NCBI GenBank assembly: GCA_963793295.1 | Contig: CAWBZX010000037.1 | Coordinates: 186,001 to 250,000, forward strand | Length of the DNA: 64,000 bases | Source of the DNA: JAHDHW01 sp963793295 | GTDB lineage: Bacteria > Bacteroidota > Bacteroidia > Chitinophagales > Saprospiraceae | Reading direction: 5' to 3' | In this document: piece after piece, positions 31,158 to 40,339 of the stretch | Layout of the letters: each line of letters opens with the position of its first letter | Position numbering within the stretch: position 1 is the stretch's first letter | The notes under the pieces: model-generated | Databases searched by the model: none | The model's input: the letters and a program-made list of their open reading frames with translations, nothing else | What the model was told of the DNA's origin: nothing | Position numbers and translations under genes: made by a program

Positions 31158-32264
31158 ATGAAAAACACACCGTTAACAGGAAAACACATCGGGCTAGGAG
31201 CTAAAATGGCTGAATTCGCCGGTTACAATATGCCCATATCTTATGCTGGCATTAACGATGAACATCATGCAGTTCGAAAAAGCGTTGGTGTTTTTGATGT
31301 TTCTCACATGGGCGAATTTATCGTAAAAGGAAAAGAAGCGCTTGATTTGATTCAGCTGGTCACTTCAAACGATGTGACTGTTCTTGAAATTGGTGATGCT
31401 CAATATTCTTGTCTTCCAAATCAGGAGGGCGGAATAGTTGACGACCTGTTGGTTTATCGCTTAGCGGAAAATCAATGTGCTGAAGGAGAGAAAGCTTTTA
31501 TGTTAGTGGTCAATGCTTCCAATATTGAAAAGGATTGGAACTGGATTACCGAACACAATACTTTTGAAGCAAAGTTGTCCAATATTTCTGATCATTGTGG
31601 CTTGTTGGCAGTTCAGGGGCCAAATGCTGCAAAAGCGCTGCAACCACTCACAGATTTTGATCTGAGTAGTTTGAAATATTATACGTTTACAAAAGGCACT
31701 TTTGCCGGAATCGAAAATGTTTTGATTTCTGCAACGGGTTATACCGGTTCTGGTGGCTTCGAATTATATGTCGAAAATAAGGACATTGTTGCTTTGTGGG
31801 ATGCAATTTTTAAAGCCGGTGCAGACTTAAATATTCAACCTATCGGACTTGGTGCACGTGATACCCTCCGATTAGAAATGGGGTTTTGCCTGTATGGAAA
31901 TGATATCAATGACACCACTTCGCCCATTGAAGCTGGACTTGGCTGGATTACAAAAACCAAAAAAGGCCATTTTAATTCTGTTGATATTTTCAAAAAACAA
32001 CGAGAGGAAGGAATTAGCCGCAAGCTGGTAGGATTTACAATGAGTGACCGCAGGGTTCCCAGACATGGTTATTCGATTGAAGATGTGGACGGCAATACCA
32101 TTGGCGAAGTAACTTCAGGCACCCAATCCCCTTCACTTGAAATTCCAATAGGAATGGGATATGTAAAAAAGGAATTTTCCAGCCCGGGTACGGAAATCGC
32201 CATTGTTGTCGGTAAGAAAACACTTCCTGCCAAAGTTGCTAAACTTCCGTTTTATAAAGTTTAA
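31158..32264 (+). CDS. gcvT: Aminomethyltransferase (glycine cleavage T protein)
   Basis: A 368-residue folate-binding enzyme, the T component of the glycine cleavage system, which moves the aminomethyl carbon to tetrahydrofolate. It shows the N-terminal KNTPLTGKHIGLGAKMAEF segment, SVGVFDVSHMGEF, the LAVQGPNAAKALQPL motif, ATGYTGSGGFELYV, and ARDTLRLEMGFCLYGND with the conserved Arg and Glu. The C-terminal beta-barrel region (TSGTQSPSLEIPIGMGYV) is complete. Length is normal. The other components of the system (P, H, L) are not in this window. The gene lies 26 bases after the HEAT-cyclophilin gene, but no functional tie is evident. Confidence 0.95.
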   Translation: MKNTPLTGKHIGLGAKMAEFAGYNMPISYAGINDEHHAVRKSVGVFDVSHMGEFIVKGKEALDLIQLVTSNDVTVLEIGDAQYSCLPNQEGGIVDDLLVYRLAENQCAEGEKAFMLVVNASNIEKDWNWITEHNTFEAKLSNISDHCGLLAVQGPNAAKALQPLTDFDLSSLKYYTFTKGTFAGIENVLISATGYTGSGGFELYVENKDIVALWDAIFKAGADLNIQPIGLGARDTLRLEMGFCLYGNDINDTTSPIEAGLGWITKTKKGHFNSVDIFKKQREEGISRKLVGFTMSDRRVPRHGYSIEDVDGNTIGEVTSGTQSPSLEIPIGMGYVKKEFSSPGTEIAIVVGKKTLPAKVAKLPFYKV

Positions 32265-32391
32265 AAGTAAAAAGAACGAAATTTTAAGAACAAAAAGGCT
32301 TGAATTTTGATTTCTTTTTTAGAAGTCGTGGCTTTCAAAACATTTTGAAAGTATAGAATTTAAAGTCTCTTCATCAAAATGATTGCTTAAA

Positions 32392-32892
32392 ATGGAACTA
32401 ATTCAAGGGAAAGAAAAATTCATCCAATCTTGGGGAACACTCGGATCTAATTGGGGAATCAACAGAACCATGGCTCAGGTCCATGCCTTATTGCTTATTT
32501 CTCCTAAAGCACTCACCGCTGAAGAAATTATGGAGCAGTTAAAAATTAGTCGCGGCAACGCAAATATGAATATCCGATCCCTGATTGACTGGGGGTTGGT
32601 ACATAAAGAGCTAAAACCGGGAGAGCGAAAAGAATATTTCAGTGGGGAAAAAGATATGTGGGAAGTTGTTCGACAGATCATCATACATCGCAAGAAAAAG
32701 GAGTTGGAGCCGATGCTCAAAGTTTTAGATGATATTGTTAGTGTTGAAAGCGAATGCCCTGAATCTGAAGAGTTTTGCAAGGTGATACGGGATATCAAAT
32801 TATTTTCTAATAAAGCAGATTCCACATTGGACAAACTAGTACAAGCAGACTCCAATTGGTTTATCGGTACTTTTATGAAAATGGTAAAATAA
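32392..32892 (+). CDS. GbsR/MarR-type winged-helix transcriptional regulator
   Basis: A 166-residue helix-turn-helix protein. The DNA-binding part is at about 25-85: TMAQVHALLLISPKALTAEEI, then LKISRGNANMNIRSLIDWGL as the recognition helix and LKPGERKEYFSGEKD as the wing. The C-terminal half is helical (KKKELEPMLKVLDDI and onward), fitting a dimerisation region. This arrangement matches the GbsR group of MarR-like repressors, which control osmoprotectant or membrane genes. The start at ATG 32392 is favoured over a TTG three codons upstream. Targets and effector are unknown; adjacent gcvT and DUF1015 are not typical targets. Confidence 0.85.
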   Translation: MELIQGKEKFIQSWGTLGSNWGINRTMAQVHALLLISPKALTAEEIMEQLKISRGNANMNIRSLIDWGLVHKELKPGERKEYFSGEKDMWEVVRQIIIHRKKKELEPMLKVLDDIVSVESECPESEEFCKVIRDIKLFSNKADSTLDKLVQADSNWFIGTFMKMVK

Positions 32893-33002
32893 AATTAACC
32901 GAACGATTACTAATTCTAAGCCTTTTCTTTCTTTATTTGCGACCGCCTTTTTTATTATCTTTCAACCCGAAAGAAAATTTTAATCATTAGCCAAACTGAT
33001 TA

Positions 33003-34115
33003 ATGCGAATCAGACCTTTTCAGGCCGTTTATCCAAACCTGGATAATATTACTTCAGTTGATACCTTTTTCGGAAGAGTCAAATATGAATTCCCGGATTA
33101 TAAAAAAGACGGATTTTTTAGTAAAATTGCTGAAGAAGCCATTTACATTTATCGGATTTCAAAACCGGATCGCAATTATACCGGATTGATTGCCTGCTCC
33201 GATATCAATGATTATCTAGAGGGAAAAATAAAAAAGCACGAAAATACCCTTCGGTCAAAGGAACAACAGCAAATGCAGTTGATGGCCCGTAGAAATGCTA
33301 TCGTTAAACCTGTTTTACTGACTTATCCTGGCATATCTGAAATCACTAAATTACTCAATGGTTTTATCGAAAAGAATCACTTTGTTTTTGAAATTGAATT
33401 TGAAAAGGAAAACCAACGGCATACCTTCTGGAAGGTCATTGAAAAGCCACTGATTCAGCAAATTCAGCAGCTTTTTCTTGAAAAAGTACCGATCACATAC
33501 ATCGCTGATGGCCATCACCGCTGCGCCGCAACAGCTTTGATGCATCAAATGATGGAGGGAAACAAAAACGAAGCATTGTACAGTTTTATGCTCAGCGCAT
33601 TCTTTCCGGCTGAAGAACTAGAAATTCACGATTTCAATCGGATTGTCGAGCGAAAAACTTCTTTGACGACTTTTATGGCCAGGCTTTCCCAGATATTTAA
33701 CATTGAAATTTTGGCAGAGCCGGAGAAGCCTTCCGGAAAGTTTGAAATTGTAATGTTTATCAACCAAGAATGGTTTAAGTTGTTTTGGAAAGAATCGGTT
33801 TTGGATAGGTACGCAAATCAAAAGGTCGTTTTGGATGCCAGTCTATTAGATGAACTAGTACTTCAAAATATTATGGGTATCGATGATATTCGTTCGAGTA
33901 GCCGGATACAATATTTTGAAGGCCCCAAGGGCTTGAATGAATTGAGAAGTCGTGCTATTAAAAAGGACAATAACGTTGGATTTTGTCTTTTTCCAGTAGT
34001 ATTGAATGACATTTTTACCGTTGCAGATATGGGAGAAACAATGCCGCCAAAGTCTACTTTTTTTGAACCCCGGATAAAAAACGGATTGATTGTGCAAGAA
34101 TTTAATGATGATTAA
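33003..34115 (+). CDS. DUF1015 family protein
   Basis: A 370-residue protein of the DUF1015 family. It begins with the typical MRIRPFQAVYP and contains the diagnostic motif YIADGHHRC (from residue 166), usually YIADGHHRYAA. The family often sits next to serA/serC in Bacteroidota and elsewhere, and a role in serine or related metabolism has been suggested from context only. Here the neighbours are a GbsR-like regulator upstream and an amidohydrolase 35 bases downstream in the same direction, so the usual serA/serC partners are missing. The cysteine after GHHR replaces the usual tyrosine in the motif. Confidence 0.9.
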   Translation: MRIRPFQAVYPNLDNITSVDTFFGRVKYEFPDYKKDGFFSKIAEEAIYIYRISKPDRNYTGLIACSDINDYLEGKIKKHENTLRSKEQQQMQLMARRNAIVKPVLLTYPGISEITKLLNGFIEKNHFVFEIEFEKENQRHTFWKVIEKPLIQQIQQLFLEKVPITYIADGHHRCAATALMHQMMEGNKNEALYSFMLSAFFPAEELEIHDFNRIVERKTSLTTFMARLSQIFNIEILAEPEKPSGKFEIVMFINQEWFKLFWKESVLDRYANQKVVLDASLLDELVLQNIMGIDDIRSSSRIQYFEGPKGLNELRSRAIKKDNNVGFCLFPVVLNDIFTVADMGETMPPKSTFFEPRIKNGLIVQEFNDD

Positions 34116-34150
34116 TTTGGTCCAGTAATTATAAAAAGGTAAGAACAAAC

Positions 34151-35329
34151 ATGCGTAAAATTACATCCGATTATATTTTTCCTGTAAGCTCCAGACCTAT
34201 TGAAGGAGGAGTCATTGTGGTGGATGACGATGGCCTTATTCTTTCTGTTGATCATCGTGATGACCATGATCCTGTAAGTCTGGAGGTACACAAAGGGGCA
34301 ATTATTCCCGGATTTATCAACACACACTGCCATTTGGAGTTGTCGCATATGAAAGGCCTGGTTGATACCGGAACTTCTTTATTGCCGTTTATTACAAATG
34401 TTGTGAAATTTAGAGATTTCCCGCGGGAAGAAATTCTAGCAGCGATTGAAAAAGCGGACCAGGAAATGTTTGACAATGGGATTGTCGCCGTTGGCGATAT
34501 TTCAAATAAAGCAGATACTTTTCCTAAGAAAGGGGAAAGCGCGATTCGATATTATACGTTTATTGAAATGTTTGATTTTATGCAAGAGCAGGGTGCTCAG
34601 GCTACATTTAATCAATACAAAGAAGTGTATGATCAGCATGAAGCAGGTTCATCGAAAAACCGTTTTAGCAGTGTTCCTCACGCGCCTTATACTGTTTCAA
34701 AAAAACTATTTGAGTTGATCAATGAACTTAATCCTGATGATTGTACCGTGAGTATTCATAATCAGGAAACGCCACCTGAAAACGAACTTTTTGTAAGTAA
34801 AACTGGTGGATTTATTGATTTTTATAAGTCCTTTGGCATTCCATTGGATCAATTCAAGGCAATGGGTAAAGGCTCCATTTATTATGCTTTAGAAAATATG
34901 AACCCAAAGAGTAAAACACTTTTTATTCATAATACTTTGAGCACCATTGAAGATATCGAAGCAGCTCAAGCCTGGAGTGAAAATGTTTTTTGGGCCACCT
35001 GTCCTAATGCCAATCTTTATATTGAAAATAGTTTGCCCAATTATAAAAACTTCATCGAAGCTAAGGCCAGAATGACTATTGGCACAGATAGCCTCACGTC
35101 CAACTGGCAGCTTTCGATCCTGGAAGAAATGAAAACGATAGCAAAATATCAGTCTTATGTTTCTTTTGAAACAATGCTTCGTTGGGCTACACTTAACGGT
35201 GCTGAAGCGCTGGGTTTTGAAAAGGAACTCGGAAGCATTGAAAAAGGTAAAAAACCAGGATTGAATTTGCTGGATTTGTCTGATGATATGAAAATACATA
35301 GCCAAACTTCTGTAAAAAGAATTCTGTAA
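34151..35329 (+). CDS. Amidohydrolase superfamily metal-dependent hydrolase
   Basis: A 392-residue TIM-barrel hydrolase of the amidohydrolase/chlorohydrolase/deaminase group. Metal-binding positions are visible: H59-C-H61 in FINTHCHLELSHM, His203 in SIHNQET, His260 in FIHNT and Asp313 in IGTDSLTSN. The N-terminal region and C-terminal GSIEKGKKPGLNLLDL supply the small beta-sandwich domain. The CPNANLYIENSLPNY segment is typical of deaminases such as the aminodeoxyfutalosine deaminase of the menaquinone pathway, and that is one possible role; adenosine, cytosine or guanine-type deaminases cannot be excluded. It starts 35 bases after the DUF1015 gene and may be co-transcribed. Confidence 0.87.
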   Translation: MRKITSDYIFPVSSRPIEGGVIVVDDDGLILSVDHRDDHDPVSLEVHKGAIIPGFINTHCHLELSHMKGLVDTGTSLLPFITNVVKFRDFPREEILAAIEKADQEMFDNGIVAVGDISNKADTFPKKGESAIRYYTFIEMFDFMQEQGAQATFNQYKEVYDQHEAGSSKNRFSSVPHAPYTVSKKLFELINELNPDDCTVSIHNQETPPENELFVSKTGGFIDFYKSFGIPLDQFKAMGKGSIYYALENMNPKSKTLFIHNTLSTIEDIEAAQAWSENVFWATCPNANLYIENSLPNYKNFIEAKARMTIGTDSLTSNWQLSILEEMKTIAKYQSYVSFETMLRWATLNGAEALGFEKELGSIEKGKKPGLNLLDLSDDMKIHSQTSVKRIL

Positions 35330-35342
35330 ATTCAATTTTGAG

Positions 35343-36329
35343 TCACGAAAGCTGGTGCTCAAAAATGATTTTTTCATCACTGAAATCCAAAAAGGGTAAT
35401 TTTTCTGACAGCGAGTTTATGGCTTCCAGTTGTTGTTTTAAAAAAGCTTGATGTTGAACTGATTTTGGATTAAACGGGCGATGTTTGCTGGAGTTAGTGA
35501 TCTTTTCAATCTCCGCAATCAATTCGATCGTTGTTTTGCTGAGAAATGATTGTTTGAAAAAATCCCAGATATAATTGATAGCGACCTTATTTGGATGAAT
35601 CAAATCAGCCTCGTAAAAACGGTAATCCCGCAGGTCATCCAACAAAATTTCATAGGAAGGAAAATAATGTACAAAATCAAACTTAGAACTTATTTGATCC
35701 AGCGCCAGTAACAAAGTAGCTTTACTTTTTTGATTTTCTATAAGTCCATCGCGGATGTGTCGGATCGGACTAACGGTTGTAATAATCTGTAGTTCGGGAT
35801 TTTGGGCTTTAATTTTTTCAAAAACAGAAGATAACTTTTCGACGATGGTTTCAACATCCAGCCTTTTCCTTTCAAATTCATGACCAGGGAGTTTATGGCA
35901 ATTAGCGACAATTTCGCCACTTTTATTATACACAAAAACATGGGCTGTTCCTAAGGTTACCACCAATCGATTCGTCTTTTTCAAAAAACTTTGCCCTTTT
36001 GTAAAAGCTTCATTGATGCCTTGTAAAGTTTCTACTTTTTGGGGTTTTGAAAAATGACCATGGTGATTGAAACTATGCCATAATCCCTGATGGTTAAAAA
36101 CCGTTGGTTCTGAATACAGGTTTTGTTCCAAAAGCATTGTGAGTGTTTTTGCAATAGAAACCGGATTGTATAAAATACCAAATGGATTAAGGAGCGTTGT
36201 AAATTTATTGCTTTGAAGTTTATGGCCCATATTTTCTGCAAAACAAGACCCGATGCAAAAGATCCGATCATTATGGTCTATATTAAAACTATAATCTGGT
36301 AATGGAAGTATCGTTCGGAATGGTTGCAT
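35343..36329 (-). CDS. GSCFA domain protein (SGNH-like hydrolase)
   Basis: A 328-residue protein carrying the GSCFA domain, named for the signature seen here at residues 27-31 (Gly-Ser-Cys-Phe-Ala in CIGSCFAENMGHKL). The fold resembles SGNH hydrolases, with the serine after glycine as candidate nucleophile. Other conserved segments are the LVVTLGTAHVFVYNKSGEI region, TTVSPIRHIRDGL and the FYEADLIHPNKVAINYIWD end, where Asp and His complete a possible triad. It has no signal peptide, so it is cytoplasmic. Its substrate is unknown. The gene converges on the amidohydrolase, 13 bases apart. Confidence 0.9.
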   Translation of the reverse strand: MQPFRTILPLPDYSFNIDHNDRIFCIGSCFAENMGHKLQSNKFTTLLNPFGILYNPVSIAKTLTMLLEQNLYSEPTVFNHQGLWHSFNHHGHFSKPQKVETLQGINEAFTKGQSFLKKTNRLVVTLGTAHVFVYNKSGEIVANCHKLPGHEFERKRLDVETIVEKLSSVFEKIKAQNPELQIITTVSPIRHIRDGLIENQKSKATLLLALDQISSKFDFVHYFPSYEILLDDLRDYRFYEADLIHPNKVAINYIWDFFKQSFLSKTTIELIAEIEKITNSSKHRPFNPKSVQHQAFLKQQLEAINSLSEKLPFLDFSDEKIIFEHQLS

Positions 36330-36535
36330 ATTATTTTGAAGCTTTGGATGTCATAAGACTTTTTTCAGAACGTGGTTTTTGATAACAAGAGATTTTCTAT
36401 ATCTCTCAAAAATATTAATTTTCATGAAGGAATGAAGATTCTCCTCAAAGTGTTTCAATTAGAAAACCACTATATTGTTTAAACTTAGTTTTCTGGAATC
36501 GATATAAGTCGCTGTTTTGTATCTTCCGGATCGTA

Positions 36536-37906
36536 ATGATTTCAAGCTATAAAATTCGAAATTTTCTGTTGATGAGTATTTTTGATCAATTTTTTAAGAA
36601 AAAAAATACACCCAGGGAGGGCGATCCGAAAGTTAGTTTTGGGCGGTTTAGTGATTCCTATAAACAGACCAGGCAGTATGATGCCTGGGATATAGCGCTC
36701 GACAAATTTGAGCATGAAGAATATCTGGAATCTTTCAAATCTTTTTTTGATTATTTAAACGATGACAGAGAAGAAAACGTAAAATATTCGCAGCAGGAAG
36801 GCAAATTAGGATTTGAAATATTACAAGGCTCTAAAAAGATATCGGGCTCAGCGGATAGAACCAAAATAAGGGTTGAAGCTAAAATTGCAAAGGCAAATGA
36901 TCTCAACATTACTTTTATGAGGCGTATGGTTGAGCGAAATTTTGGATTGGATTACAGTCGGTTTGGACTGGACAGCGAAAATAATATTACTATTGTATTT
37001 GACAGTTTTGTACTAGATGCCTCTCCTTACAAACTTTATTATGCTATTCGGGAACTGGCCATTATTGCTGATAAGCATGACGATCTTTTGATCGATGAGT
37101 TTAAGGAGTTGCAGGCTATTGAAAATAAACATCTCGTTGCCCTTCCCGATGAAGTGAAAATAACAAAGTATAATTTCATAACCTCCAGAATCAAAGATGT
37201 TTTAGAGTACATTGAAAATGATGAACTTAAAGCAGATCAATATCCGGGAGGAATATCTTATTTGTTGCTTGATTTATGTTATAAATTGGATTATCTGACA
37301 AAGCCTGAAGGTTTTATGATGGAGGCTTTGGAAAGAATAAACCGGTTGTTTTTTGCAAAAGATGGCAAATCAACGGAACAAAAAAATGAAATGCTACAAA
37401 AAGAATTAGAACTTTTAAGTCTGCGTCCGAAAGAAGAATACTTTAAAGAAATGTATCGAGTGAAAACTACTTTTGGAATTACAAGTCCGGTAACACATGA
37501 ACGAGTAATTGGGCTTATTGATGAGGTGTTGCATCATATGGATTGGTACAGGGATAATGAATATGAAAAAGTAGCTTTGGCTATTCCAGGATATATTGTT
37601 GGAAATTGCCTTTTTAATTATGCAGTACCAAAACCTGTGAAGGATCTGTATACTTTGTATTATCAAATCTTTGAACCGGATTATTTTCATCAACTTGGAT
37701 TTAAAACAGTATTTTTTGATCCACAGAAAAAAGGTTTTGAAAAAAGGAAGATAAAAAACAGGATAAAGGAAATTGCGCTTCAAAATAAAAGAATGTATCC
37801 TACTATGGCACCGAATCTGTCGAAACTGAATTTTAATAATTTAACAGATTTTGCAAAGTCATATTTACTCATGGTCAAAGAATTGGATTTGGTTAGAGTG
37901 GAATGA
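36536..37906 (+). CDS. Unrecognised protein, partner of an adjacent trypsin-like protease; contains a domain shared with it
   Basis: A 456-residue soluble protein that I cannot place in a named family. ATG 36572 (MSIFDQFFKKK) is an alternative start. Residues about 82-189 seem to match the C-terminal domain of the protease encoded next: FEILQGSKKISGS here against WEVEQGSAKISIT there, then NITIVFDSFVLDASPYKL against DIVLSLLIYDRHLNKETG, and DKHDDLLIDEF against DYYDDILVDQY. This looks like a YbjN/type-III-chaperone-like alpha-beta domain, judged by eye. The remaining 260 residues are mainly helical with a proline-containing segment (AIPGYIVGNCLFNYAVPKP) and a basic stretch (KKGFEKRKIKNRIKE). No signal peptide or membrane helix. 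The protease gene starts 24 bases later, so the two probably form an operon. Confidence 0.75.
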   Translation: MISSYKIRNFLLMSIFDQFFKKKNTPREGDPKVSFGRFSDSYKQTRQYDAWDIALDKFEHEEYLESFKSFFDYLNDDREENVKYSQQEGKLGFEILQGSKKISGSADRTKIRVEAKIAKANDLNITFMRRMVERNFGLDYSRFGLDSENNITIVFDSFVLDASPYKLYYAIRELAIIADKHDDLLIDEFKELQAIENKHLVALPDEVKITKYNFITSRIKDVLEYIENDELKADQYPGGISYLLLDLCYKLDYLTKPEGFMMEALERINRLFFAKDGKSTEQKNEMLQKELELLSLRPKEEYFKEMYRVKTTFGITSPVTHERVIGLIDEVLHHMDWYRDNEYEKVALAIPGYIVGNCLFNYAVPKPVKDLYTLYYQIFEPDYFHQLGFKTVFFDPQKKGFEKRKIKNRIKEIALQNKRMYPTMAPNLSKLNFNNLTDFAKSYLLMVKELDLVRVE

Positions 37907-37930
37907 AAAGAGAGTAAAACGAGGTAATAA

Positions 37931-39019
37931 ATGAACGATATTATTGAACGATATAAAAACATCATTATTCAGATTGCTACACCTTATAGCACAGGAACAG
38001 GTTTTTTTTTAAAAGATGAAAACCTGATTGTGACTAATGAACATGTGGTGCGAAGTAACCGCGAAGTAATTATACAAGGTTATAATTTAGAGAAGCAACG
38101 GATAAAAGTACTTTTTACAGATCCCAAATACGACTTGGCTTTACTGCAAGCTCCCGAACAAATCAACAATTTGCCTGAAGTAGAAATAGGCTACAAAAAA
38201 GGGGTTAGGCAAAGAGATAAAGTTGTAGCAATCGGACATTCTTTTGGAATGAAATATTCTGCTGCACAAGGCATTGTTTCAAACACCACTCAAGAAAAAA
38301 ATGATGTTTTTTATATTCATCATGATGCTTCTCTTAATCCGGGCAATAGCGGAGGGCCTTTGATAGATTTAGATGGAGCTATAGTTGGTGTAAATACATT
38401 TGTCATCAAATCAGGTAAAAGTATTGGGTTTTCACTGCCCGTAGAATACCTTATTAAAACAATCAAAGAATTCAAAAGCGGTGGCGGGAAGATTGGAACG
38501 CGTTGCTTTTCATGTTTAAACTTGATTTTTGAAAATGATAAAAAGGATCAATATTGTCCACATTGTGGATCGAAGATTGAAATACCATCTGAGGTTGCTG
38601 AGTACGAGTCTACAGGCGTTTCCAAGACAATTGAAGATATGTTGGTTGAAATGGGTTATCAGGTTCAACTTGCGCGAAGGGGACCGTTTTACTGGGAAGT
38701 CGAGCAGGGAAGTGCCAAAATAAGTATCACTTATTATGAGAAAACTGGCTTAATAATTGGAGATGCCTATCTGTGTAATCTCCCTCCAAAGGATATCAAA
38801 CCCCTCTATGAATTTCTGTTACGCCAGAATTACGAAAATGAAGGCTTAACTTTCAGCGTAAAAGGGCAAGACATTGTTTTATCCTTGTTAATTTATGATC
38901 GGCATCTGAATAAAGAGACAGGAATAAAATTAATTAAACACCTTTTTGAGAGAGCTGATTATTATGACGATATTTTAGTTGATCAGTATGGCGCTATTTG
39001 GAAGAAAACAGAATTCTAA
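37931..39019 (+). CDS. Cytoplasmic trypsin-like (HtrA/S1C type) serine protease with zinc ribbon and C-terminal partner-like domain
   Basis: A 362-residue protein in three parts. Residues 10-182 are a trypsin-like protease: His38 in TNEHVV, Asp68 in DPKYDLALL and Ser140 in NPGNSGGP form the triad, all in the order and spacing of HtrA-family enzymes. A zinc ribbon follows (C192-x2-C195 ... C209-x2-C212). Residues about 237-355 hold a domain that matches residues 82-189 of the upstream protein. The enzyme has no signal peptide and no PDZ domain, unlike classic HtrA/DegP, so it should act in the cytoplasm. It probably works with the product of the gene 24 bases upstream. Its target is unknown. 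Confidence 0.88.
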   Translation: MNDIIERYKNIIIQIATPYSTGTGFFLKDENLIVTNEHVVRSNREVIIQGYNLEKQRIKVLFTDPKYDLALLQAPEQINNLPEVEIGYKKGVRQRDKVVAIGHSFGMKYSAAQGIVSNTTQEKNDVFYIHHDASLNPGNSGGPLIDLDGAIVGVNTFVIKSGKSIGFSLPVEYLIKTIKEFKSGGGKIGTRCFSCLNLIFENDKKDQYCPHCGSKIEIPSEVAEYESTGVSKTIEDMLVEMGYQVQLARRGPFYWEVEQGSAKISITYYEKTGLIIGDAYLCNLPPKDIKPLYEFLLRQNYENEGLTFSVKGQDIVLSLLIYDRHLNKETGIKLIKHLFERADYYDDILVDQYGAIWKKTEF

Positions 39020-39289
39020 CTAAGATCAAATGTATGTTTATTAGGAACTTATAAAAAGGAATTATAGTTCAAAAATATCTTTCTTGTTTATAGCGTTAAG
39101 AAAGAAGTAAAAATCAACCTCTCACTTGATGTCTTTGAAATTTTTACTGCTTATAGTTGTTTATATCAGTATAATTTAGCTATATTTACCGCTTAGTGCG
39201 ATATAAAAATTGTTATTAACTTTGAGAAGTAAATTCCCGTGTCTCCTTTTAATTAAAAAATTTATTTATTGAATAGAAATTTACTATCC

Positions 39290-40339
39290 ATGAAAAGATT
39301 GAAGCATTTACTTGTTATTTGTATTGCGGTGTTGGGTTCTTTTGCACTAAACGCACAGGATATTCACTTTTCCCAATTTTATATGTCTCCGCTTAACCTC
39401 AACCCTGCGTTGACCGGAGTGATGAATTGTAATGTCAGATTGGTTGCTAATTATAGGAATCAATGGGCTAGTGTTTTAAAATCAAACGCCTTCAAAACCT
39501 ATTCGGTTTCTTACGACCAGCGTATTCCAGTAGGCAGATATGACTACTTTGGAGTTGGAGGGTCATTTTGGGGGGATAAAGCAGGAGAGCTTGATTTTGC
39601 AACCCTGCAAGGTAGATTATCTCTTTCGTATAGTAAAAGGATGGGGGGGTCTCGAAATGAAGCACATTATTTAGTGCTTGGTGCTGATGTTGGAGTCACA
39701 CAAAGAAGTGTTGCGCTCTATAAAGCTCGTTATGGTACTCAACATGATGGCAATGGAGGTTATAATGGTGCGCTTCCGACTTATGAAAATTTTGATCAAG
39801 AAAATTTATTATATCCCGATTTATCAGCGGGACTGCTTTGGTTTAGTGTATTTAATGCTGATAATAATTTATATTTTGGAGCTGCATACGGTCATCTAAA
39901 TCGAGCTAATGTATCATTTCAATCTCAAGAATTTGAAGCAATTTATAGCAAATTTACAATCCATGCTGGAGGTGAGTTTATGGTAGCTGATCGATTAGGC
40001 CTGGTTCCAGGTGCTATTGTTTTGATACAGGGACCTTCGTTTGAACTAAATGCAGGAACTAATTTAAAGTTTCTTCTCGGTGGAAGTAAAAGAACTAATC
40101 AATCCTTTCAGTTTGGAGCTTTTATGCGACTTTCAAATCATTTTAAAAAGAGTTTGACTGCAGATGCTGTAATTCTAAATACACGCTTTGATTACAATGA
40201 TTTTTCAATAGGATTTAGTTATGATATAAACGTTTCAAGTTTACGTCCGGCAAGTAATTCAAATGGATCATTTGAATTTGCATTGATCTATAAAATATGC
40301 GGACCTCAAAGACGTAACGTATATTGTCCTAATTTCTAA
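39290..40339 (+). CDS. Type IX secretion system membrane protein, PorP/SprF family
   Basis: A 349-residue outer-membrane beta-barrel protein. A signal peptide (MKRLKHLLVICIAVLGSFALNAQ) is followed at once by the family start DIHFSQFYMSPLNLNPALTG, the hallmark of PorP/SprF. Repeated amphipathic strands run to the C-terminal FALIYKICGPQRR. PorP/SprF proteins assist secretion or anchoring of individual type IX adhesins, and are usually paired with a large surface protein; no such partner lies next to it here. The ATG at 39290 is chosen over TTG 39269 because it starts directly with the signal peptide. A strong terminator follows. Confidence 0.92.
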   Translation: MKRLKHLLVICIAVLGSFALNAQDIHFSQFYMSPLNLNPALTGVMNCNVRLVANYRNQWASVLKSNAFKTYSVSYDQRIPVGRYDYFGVGGSFWGDKAGELDFATLQGRLSLSYSKRMGGSRNEAHYLVLGADVGVTQRSVALYKARYGTQHDGNGGYNGALPTYENFDQENLLYPDLSAGLLWFSVFNADNNLYFGAAYGHLNRANVSFQSQEFEAIYSKFTIHAGGEFMVADRLGLVPGAIVLIQGPSFELNAGTNLKFLLGGSKRTNQSFQFGAFMRLSNHFKKSLTADAVILNTRFDYNDFSIGFSYDINVSSLRPASNSNGSFEFALIYKICGPQRRNVYCPNF

